A DNA stretch of 64,000 bases from Rhizobium sp. L1K21. Lineage in GTDB: Bacteria; Pseudomonadota; Alphaproteobacteria; Rhizobiales; Rhizobiaceae. This document shows positions 28,597 to 38,646 of the stretch, one piece after another (the first letter of the stretch is position 1; every line of letters begins with the position of its first letter). Under the pieces are notes generated by a model. That model saw only the letters and a program-made list of their open reading frames with translations, was not told the DNA's origin and made no database searches. The stretch is from contig NZ_JAMXLE010000001.1 of assembly GCF_024055895.1 (NCBI RefSeq), forward strand, positions 2,348,698 to 2,412,697. Direction: 5' to 3'. A program made the translations under genes and the position numbers.

Positions 28597-28960
28597 GAAC
28601 GTATCTCCCCAAATGTTTGATCAGGATCAAACAAGAAAAGCAGAATCCTGCTAAGTTCAGCGTTTCAAACCACAGTTTGGATGCATCCGCAACTGTTCGG
28701 CTTCACGAAATATGCGGCATTTTTGCGCAATGACAGTTTTTGCCGCGAGATCAACAAAAATTTGTCCGTGAAATCTCGCGCCCAACCGTCCATCCATCCA
28801 AAATACCCCGGCGACAACGCCAGTAAAAGCCCTTAAAAGGGTTTTGTCCCATTTCTGCCTTGAAACCTTGGAAAACAGCGAAAAGGCAGTGGGAGGGGTT
28901 TTCATTTTCATGAGCGCACCCCAAAAATGAAGCGAATGATTCGGAATTTTGAGGTCGTCA
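28597..28960. promoter_or_regulatory. coxB-ialB divergent intergenic region
   Basis: 364 bases without a convincing gene. It holds the FNR/FixK-type box near coxB and, at the other side, GAGG before the IalB-like ATG at 28961. A 105-codon reading frame on the minus strand (28657-28974) has no recognisable features and overlaps the next gene, so I treat it as chance. Confidence 0.5.
28617..28630. promoter_or_regulatory. FNR/FixK-type box upstream of coxB
   Basis: TTGATCAGGATCAA matches the anaerobox consensus TTGAT-N4-ATCAA exactly and extends to a perfect eight-base dyad GTTTGATC-AG-GATCAAAC (28615-28632). It lies 21-34 bases upstream of the coxB start codon, so it probably overlaps the transcription start, which suits repression of the low-affinity aa3 oxidase under low oxygen. 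The match is seen; the regulation is inferred. Confidence 0.7.
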
Positions 28961-29482
28961 ATGAAGATCCGCACCCTTGTTCATGCGTTGAAACTTCTCG
29001 GTATTTCAGCAGCGCTTGCTGCGGGATTGGGCGGTGCGGCGAAGGCACAAACTCCAGGAACCGTTAAATCGAACCATGGCGCATGGTCGATTATCTGCGA
29101 TACGCCGGCCGGCGCGAACAGTGAACAATGTGCGCTGATGCAGAACGTGATTGCCGAAGACCGTCCGGAGGTCGGCCTTTCCGTCGCCATTTTGAAGACG
29201 GCGGATCGCAAGGCACGCATCCTGCGTGTGCTCGCCCCCCTTGGCGTTCTGCTGCCGAACGGGCTTGGTCTCAATGTGGACGGCAAGGATATCGGTCGCG
29301 CCTACTTTGTGCGCTGCTTCTCGGACGGCTGTTATGCGGAAGTGGTGCTGGAAGACGAACTTTTGAAAACGCTGCGTGCGGGCAGCACGGCGACATTCAT
29401 CGTGTTCCAATCGCCTGAAGAGGGTATTGGCATCCCGGTCGATCTGACCGGTCTTGCCGAAGGTTACGACGCGCTGCCTTAG
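28961..29482 (+). CDS. Invasion-associated locus B (IalB) family protein
   Basis: 173 residues with a signal peptide ending at AKA/QT. The mature domain has the IalB-family pattern: HGAWSIICDTPAGANSEQCALMQNV near the start and FVRCFSDGCYAEVVLEDELL centrally, with two cysteine pairs likely forming disulfides. The family is named from Bartonella, where IalB contributes to erythrocyte entry, but homologues are common in harmless Rhizobiales. The start at 28961 follows GAGG; the upstream TTG is unlikely. Confidence 0.85.
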   Translation: MKIRTLVHALKLLGISAALAAGLGGAAKAQTPGTVKSNHGAWSIICDTPAGANSEQCALMQNVIAEDRPEVGLSVAILKTADRKARILRVLAPLGVLLPNGLGLNVDGKDIGRAYFVRCFSDGCYAEVVLEDELLKTLRAGSTATFIVFQSPEEGIGIPVDLTGLAEGYDALP

Positions 29483-29659
29483 GGCGCGTTCCCGCCCTCC
29501 CCTTAGATGCATGCTCACCCTTGACGGCCAACCGGCGGCCCGCGAATTGGCGCGGGCTCTTGATTTTGCCGAATGGCAGTCGCATTTCTGGGTGATCGAA
29601 CCGGTGATCCGCAAGGGCGGATCTATGATGAATTACGCAAGTCGCAAAAGGATATCCCG

Positions 29660-31075
29660 ATGGACAACGACCTCCTGAAACTGTTCGATTGTGATGAGGC
29701 GCGCGTTCAGGCGATCGTTTCCGATGCGTTGAAGGATGCCGATGACGGCGAGCTCTATATTGAACACGCGCAGGCCGAGGCACTGACCTTTGATGATGGC
29801 CGCCTGAAGCAGGGCACGTTCAACACGGATCAGGGTTTCGGGCTGCGCTCGGTTGCCGGTGAAGCGGTTGGTTATGCCCATGCGGGCGACCTTTCAGAAG
29901 CGGCGCTGAAGCGGGCTGCCGATGCTGTGCGCGGCGTCACCGCAGGCTACAGCGGCAATTACGCAGCAGCACCGCAGCGCACCAACAAGGTGCTCTATCC
30001 CGACATCAATCCGATTGGGGAACCAAGCTTCGAGGCCAAGGCCAAGCTTTTGCAGGAAATCGATGCCTATCTGCGCAACAAGGACCCGCGGGTGCGCCAG
30101 GTCACAGCCTCCATCACCGCCAGCTGGCAGGTCGTGGAGATCATTCGCCGCGATGGACACCGCGTGCGCGACATCCGCCCGATGACCCGCCTCAACGTTT
30201 CGGTGGTGGCTGGCGAAGGCGACCGGCAGGAATCCGGTTCTTATGGTTCCGGCGGGCGGCGCGGTTTTGGCGAACTCGTTACGCGGCATCATTGGGAACA
30301 TGCCTGCGACGAGGCGCTTCGTCAGGCGCTCGTCAATCTTGAGGCCGTGGATGCGCCCGCCGGCACCATGGATGTGGTGCTGAGCTCCGGCTGGCCGGGC
30401 GTGATGCTGCATGAGGCCGTCGGCCACGGGCTGGAAGGCGACTTCAACCGGAAGAAGACATCCGCCTTTGCCGGTCTGATGGGCCAGATGGTGGCCGCTC
30501 CGGGTGTAACGGTTGTCGACGACGGTACGATTGATGAGCGGCGCGGTTCGCTTACGGTCGACGATGAAGGTACACCCTCGGGCTATAATACACTCATCGA
30601 AGACGGCAAGCTCGTTGGCTATATGCAGGATCGGCAGAATGCGCGCCTGATGGGCATGAAGCCGACCGGAAACGGACGCAGGCAGTCATACGCACACCGC
30701 CCCATGCCGCGCATGACAAATACGTACATGCTGGGTGGCGACAAGACACCGGAAGAAATCATCCGCTCGGTGAAGAAGGGCATTTATGCCGTTTCCTTCG
30801 GCGGAGGACAGGTCGATATCACCTCGGGCAAGTTTGTGTTCGGCTGCACAGAAGCCTATCTCATCGAAGACGGCAAGGTGGGCGCGCCGGTGAAGGGCGC
30901 CATGCTGATCGGCAACGGGCCGGAATCCATGAAACGCATTTCCATGGTCGGGAACGACATGAAACTCGATCCCGGCATCGGCATGTGTGGCAAGGCGGGT
31001 CAGGGCGTGCCTGTCGGCGTTGGCCAGCCGCATCTGAGAATGGATCAGGTAACTGTCGGCGGCACGCAGGCTTAA
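29660..31075 (+). CDS. tldD: Metalloprotease TldD
   Basis: 471 residues, the typical TldD length, from the ATG at 29660 with AAGGAT upstream. The zinc motif HEAVGHGLEGD is intact near residue 252. TldD forms a heterodimer with TldE/PmbA that degrades unfolded or leader peptides; the partner is not in this window. The C-terminal VSFGGGQVDITSGKFVFGCTEAYLIEDGK is also typical. The 177 bases upstream contain no convincing gene. Convergent with the GAF-GGDEF-EAL gene, six bases apart. Confidence 0.95.
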   Translation: MDNDLLKLFDCDEARVQAIVSDALKDADDGELYIEHAQAEALTFDDGRLKQGTFNTDQGFGLRSVAGEAVGYAHAGDLSEAALKRAADAVRGVTAGYSGNYAAAPQRTNKVLYPDINPIGEPSFEAKAKLLQEIDAYLRNKDPRVRQVTASITASWQVVEIIRRDGHRVRDIRPMTRLNVSVVAGEGDRQESGSYGSGGRRGFGELVTRHHWEHACDEALRQALVNLEAVDAPAGTMDVVLSSGWPGVMLHEAVGHGLEGDFNRKKTSAFAGLMGQMVAAPGVTVVDDGTIDERRGSLTVDDEGTPSGYNTLIEDGKLVGYMQDRQNARLMGMKPTGNGRRQSYAHRPMPRMTNTYMLGGDKTPEEIIRSVKKGIYAVSFGGGQVDITSGKFVFGCTEAYLIEDGKVGAPVKGAMLIGNGPESMKRISMVGNDMKLDPGIGMCGKAGQGVPVGVGQPHLRMDQVTVGGTQA

Positions 31076-31081
31076 TAGCCG

Positions 31082-33181
31082 TCAGCGCCGCGATGAGGTG
31101 GCGACCACATCCAACTCGCTGTTGATGAGCATGGCGAGAGCGTCTTCGAAACTGACGGGGCGGCCGAGATAATAGCCTTGCGCCGCATCGCAGTCGTTTT
31201 CCTTGAGGAAATCGAGCTGTTCGCGGGTTTCCACGCCTTCGGCAAGAACTTTCATCTCCAGCTTCTGGCCCATGGCGATGATGGCGGATGCAATGGAGGC
31301 GGCAGCCGGGTTGCCGGGAATATCCTGAATGATCGAGCGGTCGATCTTCAGCCTGTCCAGCGGCATGGCTGCGAGCGCCGAAAGGTTCGAATAGCCCGTT
31401 CCGAAATCGTCCAGCGCCGTGCGCACGCCCATGCCATGCAGTTCGGCCATCGTGGCTGCTGCGCTTTTGGTGTCGGCTAGCGCGGTCTCGGTCAGTTCCA
31501 GCTCCAGACAGGCGGCCGGAAGACCGCTTTTGGAAAGCGCCTGGCGCACCTGCTCCAGGATAATGCCATCGGTAAACTGCAAGGCGGAGACATTGACGGC
31601 AACCGAAACCCATTTCCCGGTCTTGTCTGACCAGCTCTTTGCCCTTTTGCAGGCGCGGTTGAGCACGCTGCCCCCCAACGGCACGATCAAGCCCGCCTCC
31701 TCGGCCAGGTCGATGAAATAGGCGGGGCTCAAGCGACCAAGCTGCGGGTGCTGCCAGCGCGCAAGGGCTTCAAAACCGTCGATCCCTCCTTTGACGAGAT
31801 CAAATTGCGGCTGAAAATCCAGATCGATCTCGCCGTGGGTAATCGCCTTTTCGAGCGCGGCAATGCGCATTTCGCGGCTGCGGTGTTCGTTGTCGATGGA
31901 CACATTATACAGTTTGACCTGACCGCTGCCCCGCTTCTTGGCGTAATACATGGCTGAATCGGCATTCGTGAGCAGCGTATCGGCCAGATTCCCATGGTCA
32001 GGGAAAATGGCGACACCCGCGGTGCCGGACACCGAAAGCCGCAAACCGTGAACATCCAGCGGTTGGCTCAGCCGATGCATGAAGGTTTCGACCTCCGTCT
32101 TGAGTTGGGCAATCTCGCCTTCAACGGTACGCAGAAGCGCAAATTCGTCGCCACCGACCCGCGCCATCACGTAGTCGTCTACGCCGATCTCACGCATTCG
32201 CGCACCAACCAGCTTCAGATAGTCATCGCCGACCTTGTGGCCGTAGCGGTCATTGACGAGCTTGAAGCCATCCAAGTCGATAAAGATCGTGGCAAACCGG
32301 CTTTCATCCTGCCGGGCTCGTTTGATCCAGGCCTGCTGCTGCCGGCTGAAATTTCCACGATTGTTCAGACCTGTAAGCGGATCGGTCTCCGCAGCGATCC
32401 TGACAGCCTGGACCGCGCTGTGGCTTTCAATCGCAATCGAGGCAAGCCAGGTGCCGACATCGAAGAGCTGCGCTTCGAAGTTGGTGGGCTTGCGCGCACT
32501 CTTGGAATAGAGCGCGAAACTGCCCGCCACCGACCCATCGGAACGCATGATGGGCGAAGACCAGCAGGAGCGATAGCCGAATGGTCGCACGGCATCTCTG
32601 AACGGTGCCCATTTCGGGTCGGAATAGATGTCTTCGACGATTACCGTCTGCTTGCGAAAGCAGGCTGTTCCGCAGGAGCCGATATTGTCACCGATTTCAA
32701 CCCCCAGAAACTGCTTGGTATAAGCTTCGGGCAAAAAGGCCGAAACGGAATCGGTAAAATGCTTGCCGTCGCGGTCCAGAAGCATGATGGAGCTGTAGAC
32801 GCCATTGGCCTGCTCATCATTCAACTTCGATATGCGCTGAAAAATAGCCTGCAAAGGCTGGTTGGTTGCCACCATTTCCAGAATTTCAGTCTGCGCGCGC
32901 AGCATCATTTCCGTCTGTTTCTGGGTGGTGATGTGACCAAGGAAGCGACTTTGCTTATCCTTGATATCAAATTCCTCCGGCAGCGCGTCGAGCGAACGCT
33001 GCATGCGATCGGCTTTTTGACTGGCGGTCGTGTAAGCCTGATAGAGGCGGTGGACATCGCTGCGGGCCTCTTCACTGACACCGCCCAAAATCCGTTCCAG
33101 CCACTCGGGCGAAAAATCAGTCGCCACACGCCCTCCGAAAGGTTCGATCAGACCGCCCGAATCAAACGGGCCGTTTTGCAA
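31082..33181 (-). CDS. GAF-GGDEF-EAL dual-domain c-di-GMP protein
   Basis: 699-residue soluble protein. A helical N terminus is followed by a GAF domain (about 90-245), GGDEF (about 260-430) and EAL (about 440-690). The cyclase motif is intact (RVGGDEFALL near 344), and the EAL domain keeps EALARW, AVNVSALQF, ELTETAL, LDDFGTGYS, KIDRS, AEGVET and AAQGYYLG, so both activities are possible. No RxxD inhibitory site is visible five residues before GGDEF. No transmembrane segment, so the GAF domain probably senses a cytoplasmic ligand. Confidence 0.9.
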   Translation of the reverse strand: MQNGPFDSGGLIEPFGGRVATDFSPEWLERILGGVSEEARSDVHRLYQAYTTASQKADRMQRSLDALPEEFDIKDKQSRFLGHITTQKQTEMMLRAQTEILEMVATNQPLQAIFQRISKLNDEQANGVYSSIMLLDRDGKHFTDSVSAFLPEAYTKQFLGVEIGDNIGSCGTACFRKQTVIVEDIYSDPKWAPFRDAVRPFGYRSCWSSPIMRSDGSVAGSFALYSKSARKPTNFEAQLFDVGTWLASIAIESHSAVQAVRIAAETDPLTGLNNRGNFSRQQQAWIKRARQDESRFATIFIDLDGFKLVNDRYGHKVGDDYLKLVGARMREIGVDDYVMARVGGDEFALLRTVEGEIAQLKTEVETFMHRLSQPLDVHGLRLSVSGTAGVAIFPDHGNLADTLLTNADSAMYYAKKRGSGQVKLYNVSIDNEHRSREMRIAALEKAITHGEIDLDFQPQFDLVKGGIDGFEALARWQHPQLGRLSPAYFIDLAEEAGLIVPLGGSVLNRACKRAKSWSDKTGKWVSVAVNVSALQFTDGIILEQVRQALSKSGLPAACLELELTETALADTKSAAATMAELHGMGVRTALDDFGTGYSNLSALAAMPLDRLKIDRSIIQDIPGNPAAASIASAIIAMGQKLEMKVLAEGVETREQLDFLKENDCDAAQGYYLGRPVSFEDALAMLINSELDVVATSSRR

Positions 33182-33932
33182 TTATAAGGATAGACCAGTA
33201 ACCTTCCAATACTTTTAGTAAAGCCCGTGAGGATCGTGACAAAACCTTTATTACTTGTTCAATACAGCTGATGGAAAAGAAGGTTTCGCCGCATGGCAGA
33301 CCTTTGCTTTATCGCATGCGGCCAGCGCCACGAGAGATCACGGGCGCGCGGATCAATTGGACGTTTAAATATTCTTTGGAGGCGGAATTTTTCAATCTTT
33401 GCGCGAAAAGATCAGGCACGCGCAAAATCGTCCTAACGACGCCGAAAGGCGGGCCAACGCTTTGAGGCCAGTCATCCGAATCGGCGCTCAATCGCCCGCA
33501 GTACAAAGACAACATGTATGATTGTGGGCGTTTGATGCGGTACTGGACATATCAAACCACCTGCAGAGCGAGATGACGCGACGGAGAAAGCAAAATATGA
33601 ACTGTGGCGGAAGCGGGTTTTCTCCCGTGTATTCATAATCTTAATCCACAGATATCAGCCCGGAAACAAGACCGTCCGGAAATCATGGATCAAGCTGGCG
33701 ATCTTACATTACTCCAAAATGACAAATGCTAATCTGGACACCTCTTTAGGCTAATTGAAAATTGGCCGCTTGATATTATCATATCACAAGTTCGTTACCA
33801 CGGGTTGTATTTATGGCGCGCATCCATTGCGATTTCCGGATTTTGGTGATTGGATTTGTCTCCGGCTTACGAGGGACAGTTCAGTCGTTTTAGAATTGAG
33901 CCTTTGGTCGCGCGCAACAGAATTCGGAGTCG
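33182..33932. other. 751-base intergenic region between two GGDEF/EAL genes
   Basis: Gene-free stretch, relatively AT-rich from about 33520 to 33800. Short reading frames (64 codons at 33271 and at 33755) have no ribosome site or recognisable domain. TGATAT-TATC-ATATCA at 33771-33786 is an inverted repeat about 150 bases upstream of the 33933 gene and might be a regulator site. Otherwise nothing identifiable. Confidence 0.5.
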
Positions 33933-36812
33933 ATGATCGCCAAAGATAAGTTATTGCAAACGGGCGAAAACAGCACCGGCGTCGCAGACGAAATGTTCAT
34001 TTTTCATTGGAGCGCCGATGCAGAACTGGACGTTGCTTACTGCGGCAATGTTGCCAGGGCATTATTGTGCGCGGAATACAAATCCTTCGGCGAAGGGTTG
34101 ACTGCTGCAAGCTTCAGCAAGGCGCTGTTGAGCGAATTGACCGACGCGCTCACCAGCAATGCCTATGGCGAAGGCCGGCATCAGTTGAAATTGTCCTGTT
34201 TGAAAGGCGTAGAACTGGATATTCACATGGCCGACGACGGATCGGGCGGCACTTTCTGGCACGGATATGCCTTTGAAGAAGGCGCTGAATACCCCAATCG
34301 CACGCCCAACGGCACCACCAGAAATCTCTTGCTGCAGTGGCTCAAACTCACCGAAAGCTCTTGGAGCGCGGTCTATTATAAGGATCTCCTCGGTCGATTC
34401 CTGTACACAAATCCCAAGTTCGACGAGTTCTGTCGGTTGAAGCCTGGTGAGGCAATCGGCAAGACAGCGCAGGAGCTTTTCGGTATCGAGCCGACCCGCA
34501 ATGCGGTTCTTGAAGATATCAAGGCAATGGAAACAGGCAAGCGTATCCACTCCACCGAGGCATCGCACAAGCCGGGCACCAATGAATTCGTCATGGTTGA
34601 AGTCATTCGCCAGCCCGTGCGCGACGAGAGCGGCCACGTTTGCGGGCTCTTGTGTTTCATTCGCAGCCTCAGCAACAGCGACAAACACCAGCGCGAAATG
34701 GCCGATGAACTTGGTCGGCTCCGCAAAATTCTCGATACGCTGGACACCAAGATTGTCTACCACACCGTGTCCGGCGATACCGTTTACATGAACGAGACGA
34801 CACGCAATCTGTTTGGCACCAGTCCTGAGCAGCTCAGCCGTATCAATATCTTCAAGAGCAGCTTCTTCGATCGGGATGGCGGCGCTTTTCGCCGGCATTT
34901 CCAAAAGGCTATCGACACGCGACGCCCGCATAAGGTTGAGCTCGAGATGATTGTCGAGGCCGGCATGAAATCGCTGGAAACCATCGATTTCATTCCTGAC
35001 CTTGCCCCCGACGGAACCGTCTTGGGCGTGCTGATCGTTGGCAACACGGTCGCTGCAGGGCGACGGGACCCTGCCGATGACGACATGAAGCATGACGGGC
35101 TTGATGAACTGATCCATCAGATGAAAACCGTCCTCGACGCAACGCAAGAGGCGGTCTGGATCAGGGATGCGGATGGATATTTTGTAGCGGTCAACAATTC
35201 CTTCCAGGCGATGACCGGGCTTTTTGCCTATGACGTCATCTCCAAACGCACACTCGATGGCATGGCCACGCTTCCACCCGAAATATCCACACCACCAAGG
35301 ATCGCTGATCTGGCGGCAGGAAAGTTTGTCAGCCTTCACGAGGTCGCGTGGTATTCGGCCAGCGGCGAAACCCGCTATCTGGACATTTCCGTCTTTCCCA
35401 TCAGCGGCAAAGGCGGCACTGTCGAAGGGTCGGTGGGCATTGCCCGGGACATCACGCGTCAGAAGAACATGACGCTCGAATTGCAAAGGGCGCGCAGTCA
35501 ACTTTCTGAGCTGACCCACAACGATCCCCTTACGGGTCTGCCCAATGAACGCCACGCCCGCGAACGTTTGGAAACGCTCTTGCAATCTCTTCGCCGCGGC
35601 TCTGCTGGTGCTGCCATTCTGCTGATCAATCTGCATCGTTTTGGCGAGGTCAACGATTCCATCGGGCTTGCTGCCGGCGACAGCCTGCTGATCCGCCTCG
35701 CCGAGCGCATCAAGAATGCCAACGGCAGTGCCTATACGGCCTGCATCAAAGGTGACGAGTTTCTGGTGCAGACGACAATGTCTGCTCCCGATCAGATAGA
35801 GGCCTTTGCAGCACATTTGCTGGACCTGATCGGTAAACCCCAGTTCATTGATGGGCGCTACATCACCCTGAGTGCCAAAATCGGTGTCGTCATCCTGCCA
35901 GGCAATGTGAAGGATTCCGATGAAGCGCTTTCACAGGCCGGGCTGGCGCTGAGTGAAGCCAAGAAAAGCAGCACGGCCAGCTATCGCCTCTTCGAGCCCG
36001 AGATGCTGCAACGCAGCCGCGATCGCTTCTCGCTGGAAGCTGACATTCGCACGGCCCTCGAAAACGGCCAGTTCGAAACCCATTTCCAACCCAAATTCGA
36101 CTTGGCAAGCAACACGATAACCGGCGCTGAGGCACTCATGCGCTGGCGCCATCCGCGGCGCGGAAACATTCCGCCTGCCATGTTCATCCCACTGGCAGAG
36201 GAAACAGGGCTCATCCTTACTCTCGGCGAAAAGACATTGACCGATTCCTGTATCTTCGCGCGTGAATGGAATGAAAAGCGCGCCAAACCGGTCAAGATCG
36301 CGGTCAACCTTTCACCGGTCCAGCTGATGGCCGACAATTTTCTTTCGCTTGTTCAACAGACATTGAGAAGCACGCAATGCCGCCCGGAATGGCTGGAGCT
36401 TGAAATCACCGAAAGCCTCATGATTTCCGATCAGATGAAGGCGGCGACACTTCTCAAGGCGCTCACCGAACTTGGCCTCAACGTCGCCATTGATGATTTT
36501 GGTACCGGCTATTCGGCCATGTCCTATCTGATCAGCTATCCGATCAGCACACTGAAGATCGACCGTTCATTTGTGCGCGATGTGATTTCCGATCAAAAAA
36601 AGGCCGTTCTTGTGAAAGCCATTATCGACATGGCGCATGGCCTGAACATGAATACCGTTGCCGAAGGCATTGAAACGGCGGCTGAAGCCGAATGGATACG
36701 TGATGCCGGCTGTCGCGAGGGGCAAGGCTTTCTGTGGTGCCGGGCCATGCCGAAGCAGGCTCTTGTTGAATGGAGCGACGCGTTTTCGGAAAACAACAGA
36801 AAAGATGGCTGA
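33933..36812 (+). CDS. Multi-PAS GGDEF-EAL protein, probable c-di-GMP phosphodiesterase
   Basis: 959 residues, no clear membrane segment. At least three PAS modules (about 135-250, 255-370 and 390-515; the last with TQEAVWIRDADGYFVAVNNSFQAMTGL) precede GGDEF (about 530-690) and EAL (about 705-950). The cyclase motif reads KGDEF, with the first Gly replaced, so cyclase activity is doubtful. EAL residues are complete: EALMRW, AVNLSPVQL, EITESL, IDDFGTGYS, KIDRS, AEGIET and EGQGFLW. Likely a cytoplasmic, PAS-controlled phosphodiesterase. Confidence 0.9.
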   Translation: MIAKDKLLQTGENSTGVADEMFIFHWSADAELDVAYCGNVARALLCAEYKSFGEGLTAASFSKALLSELTDALTSNAYGEGRHQLKLSCLKGVELDIHMADDGSGGTFWHGYAFEEGAEYPNRTPNGTTRNLLLQWLKLTESSWSAVYYKDLLGRFLYTNPKFDEFCRLKPGEAIGKTAQELFGIEPTRNAVLEDIKAMETGKRIHSTEASHKPGTNEFVMVEVIRQPVRDESGHVCGLLCFIRSLSNSDKHQREMADELGRLRKILDTLDTKIVYHTVSGDTVYMNETTRNLFGTSPEQLSRINIFKSSFFDRDGGAFRRHFQKAIDTRRPHKVELEMIVEAGMKSLETIDFIPDLAPDGTVLGVLIVGNTVAAGRRDPADDDMKHDGLDELIHQMKTVLDATQEAVWIRDADGYFVAVNNSFQAMTGLFAYDVISKRTLDGMATLPPEISTPPRIADLAAGKFVSLHEVAWYSASGETRYLDISVFPISGKGGTVEGSVGIARDITRQKNMTLELQRARSQLSELTHNDPLTGLPNERHARERLETLLQSLRRGSAGAAILLINLHRFGEVNDSIGLAAGDSLLIRLAERIKNANGSAYTACIKGDEFLVQTTMSAPDQIEAFAAHLLDLIGKPQFIDGRYITLSAKIGVVILPGNVKDSDEALSQAGLALSEAKKSSTASYRLFEPEMLQRSRDRFSLEADIRTALENGQFETHFQPKFDLASNTITGAEALMRWRHPRRGNIPPAMFIPLAEETGLILTLGEKTLTDSCIFAREWNEKRAKPVKIAVNLSPVQLMADNFLSLVQQTLRSTQCRPEWLELEITESLMISDQMKAATLLKALTELGLNVAIDDFGTGYSAMSYLISYPISTLKIDRSFVRDVISDQKKAVLVKAIIDMAHGLNMNTVAEGIETAAEAEWIRDAGCREGQGFLWCRAMPKQALVEWSDAFSENNRKDG

Positions 36813-36901
36813 TACTCGCCCGTAAATTGCAGCCGCATTTATCGGTAATTAACACCCCCTGAACTAAAGTGACCCGGTTATTTTAGGGGTTTTTCGACTT
36901 C

Positions 36902-37957
36902 ATGAACAGCAAGGGCTTGAAATACCTGGCCAAAGACAGCGCGAAATGGCTTGCTATTTCGGCTGGGCTGGAATTCGCCAATATGCTGCGCATGCTCCCT
37001 TACGGGCAGAAAAGCCGCCATCGCGGCGTCATCTTCACACTGCATCATGTGCGCGAAGGCAGGGTCTGCGGATTTTCACCCAACGCGCATCTTTCCGTTA
37101 CGCCTGACTTCCTGGATACTGCCATCAAGACCGTGCTTGACGAGGGCTATGAAATCATCCCGCTGCATGCGATCAAAGCGCGGCTTCAAGAGCCTGACGG
37201 CAAATCGTTCGCTGTCTTTACCCTCGATGACGGCTACCGCAACAATGCCAGCGATGCGCTGCCTGTTTTCACGCGTTATCAGGCACCCTTCACCGTATTT
37301 GCCGCACGCGGCCTGACCCGCAGAACCAACACGATCTGGTGGGAAACGGTGGCAGCCCTTTTGAACACGCAGGATGCGTTTGAATACGATTTCGGGTCTG
37401 GCCCCGAGACGCTGCACTGCCGAAGCCTTTCAGAAAAGACGGCAGTCAGCGAGCGCCTTGCCCGCCACATTATCGGCCGGCATGAAAACTCCGCTATCGC
37501 AGCCCTGAATATCGCCGCCGAAAAATGCGGCATCGATCCATTGGGGATCGTCGACACATTGGTGATGGATGAAGCGGAGTTGAGCGATTTTGCCCGCCAG
37601 CCACTCGTTTCCATCGGTGCGCATACATGCTCGCACCGCGCGCTTGCCTTTCTGGATGACACGACGGCGGCGACGGAAATGCGCGAATCTGCCGATTACG
37701 TCGAGGCCGTCACGGGTATCCGGCCCTGCACGCTGGCCTATCCTTATGGCTTCCGCACAGCCGTGAGTGGCCGCGATGAACGACTGGCCGGCGAATGCGG
37801 CTTCAAACTCGCGGTCACGACGCAACCCGGCACCCTGGGCACAAATGCGCTTTCGCGCCCTTACGCCCTGCCGCGCATTTCACTCAACGGGCTTTATCAG
37901 AAGGCGCGCTATGTGCGTGCGCTTGCCGGCGGTCTGCCATTCGGCATGACCGGCTGA
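36902..37957 (+). CDS. Polysaccharide deacetylase family protein (NodB-like)
   Basis: 351 residues with a NodB-homology fold. Motif 1 FTLDDGYRNN (the Asp-Asp pair) is near residue 108, motif 2 HTCSHRAL near 241, and motif 3 region LAYPYGFRTA near 279. These metal-dependent enzymes remove N-acetyl groups from polysaccharides. No signal peptide is obvious, so the substrate may be an intracellular precursor, for example of surface glycans. The gene stands alone, 89 bases after the EAL gene and convergent with pdxH. Confidence 0.85.
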   Translation: MNSKGLKYLAKDSAKWLAISAGLEFANMLRMLPYGQKSRHRGVIFTLHHVREGRVCGFSPNAHLSVTPDFLDTAIKTVLDEGYEIIPLHAIKARLQEPDGKSFAVFTLDDGYRNNASDALPVFTRYQAPFTVFAARGLTRRTNTIWWETVAALLNTQDAFEYDFGSGPETLHCRSLSEKTAVSERLARHIIGRHENSAIAALNIAAEKCGIDPLGIVDTLVMDEAELSDFARQPLVSIGAHTCSHRALAFLDDTTAATEMRESADYVEAVTGIRPCTLAYPYGFRTAVSGRDERLAGECGFKLAVTTQPGTLGTNALSRPYALPRISLNGLYQKARYVRALAGGLPFGMTG

Positions 37958-37980
37958 AGGCTGCACCAGGGATCAGGCCA

Positions 37981-38601
37981 TCAGGGGTAGAGGCGCGCCT
38001 TTTCCCATGCTTCTCCATCTTCCGTGCGGACAAACCGGATGCGGTCGTGGAGTCGAAACTTGCCATCCTGCCAGAATTCGATCGAAACGGGCTTGAGCCG
38101 AAAGCCCGACCAGTGCGGCGGGCGCGGGATGCTGCCGACGTGAAACTTTGCGGTGTATTCGGCAACCGCCTTTTCCAGCGCGAAACGGCTTTCGAGCGGT
38201 CGCGACTGTTTGGACGCCCAGGCACCAATTCGGCTGCCGCGCGGACGCGATGCAAAGTATTCGTCGGCCTCCTCACTCGAAACGACCTCGATTTCGCCGC
38301 GCACGCGCACCTGGCGGCGTCTGGATTTCCAGTGAAAGCACATGGCTGCCTTCATCTGGCCCAGAATTTCGTGTCCCTTGGCGCTCTCGAAATTGGTGTA
38401 GAAGACAAAGCCGCGCTCGTCGAAGCCCTTGAGCAGAACCATGCGAACATTGGGCATGCCGGTTTCATCGACGGTTGCCAGCGCCAGGGCATTGGGGTCG
38501 TTGATTTCCGTTTCCGTGGCTTCCTTCAACCATTCGGCAAAAACGGTGAATGGCTCATTTTGCGCCTGAAAGTCACTTGTTATTAACCCATTATCTGTCA
38601 T
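37981..38601 (-). CDS. pdxH: Pyridoxamine/pyridoxine 5'-phosphate oxidase
   Basis: 206 residues from the ATG at 38601. FMN enzyme that makes pyridoxal 5'-phosphate. Family features: [40 protein letters not shown], then [12 protein letters not shown], and the C-terminal [29 protein letters not shown] signature. An upstream extension to 38694 is hydrophobic and unsupported. It shares a 45-base divergent region with the lipoprotein gene. Confidence 0.95.
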   Translation of the reverse strand: MTDNGLITSDFQAQNEPFTVFAEWLKEATETEINDPNALALATVDETGMPNVRMVLLKGFDERGFVFYTNFESAKGHEILGQMKAAMCFHWKSRRRQVRVRGEIEVVSSEEADEYFASRPRGSRIGAWASKQSRPLESRFALEKAVAEYTAKFHVGSIPRPPHWSGFRLKPVSIEFWQDGKFRLHDRIRFVRTEDGEAWEKARLYP

Positions 38602-38646
38602 GTTATCGGCCTGTTTGTTGATGAGTACATGTGCTGGGACGGCTAA

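Noticed and set aside
28657-28974. 105-codon minus-strand frame between coxB and the IalB gene
   Set aside because: No domain, no ribosome site, overlaps the IalB start, and lies across regulatory sequence.
29511-29678. Short frame upstream of tldD
   Set aside because: Overlaps the tldD start in another frame and has no recognisable features.
33271-33465. 64-codon plus-strand frame in the 751-base gap
   Set aside because: No ribosome site or similarity; length is expected by chance.
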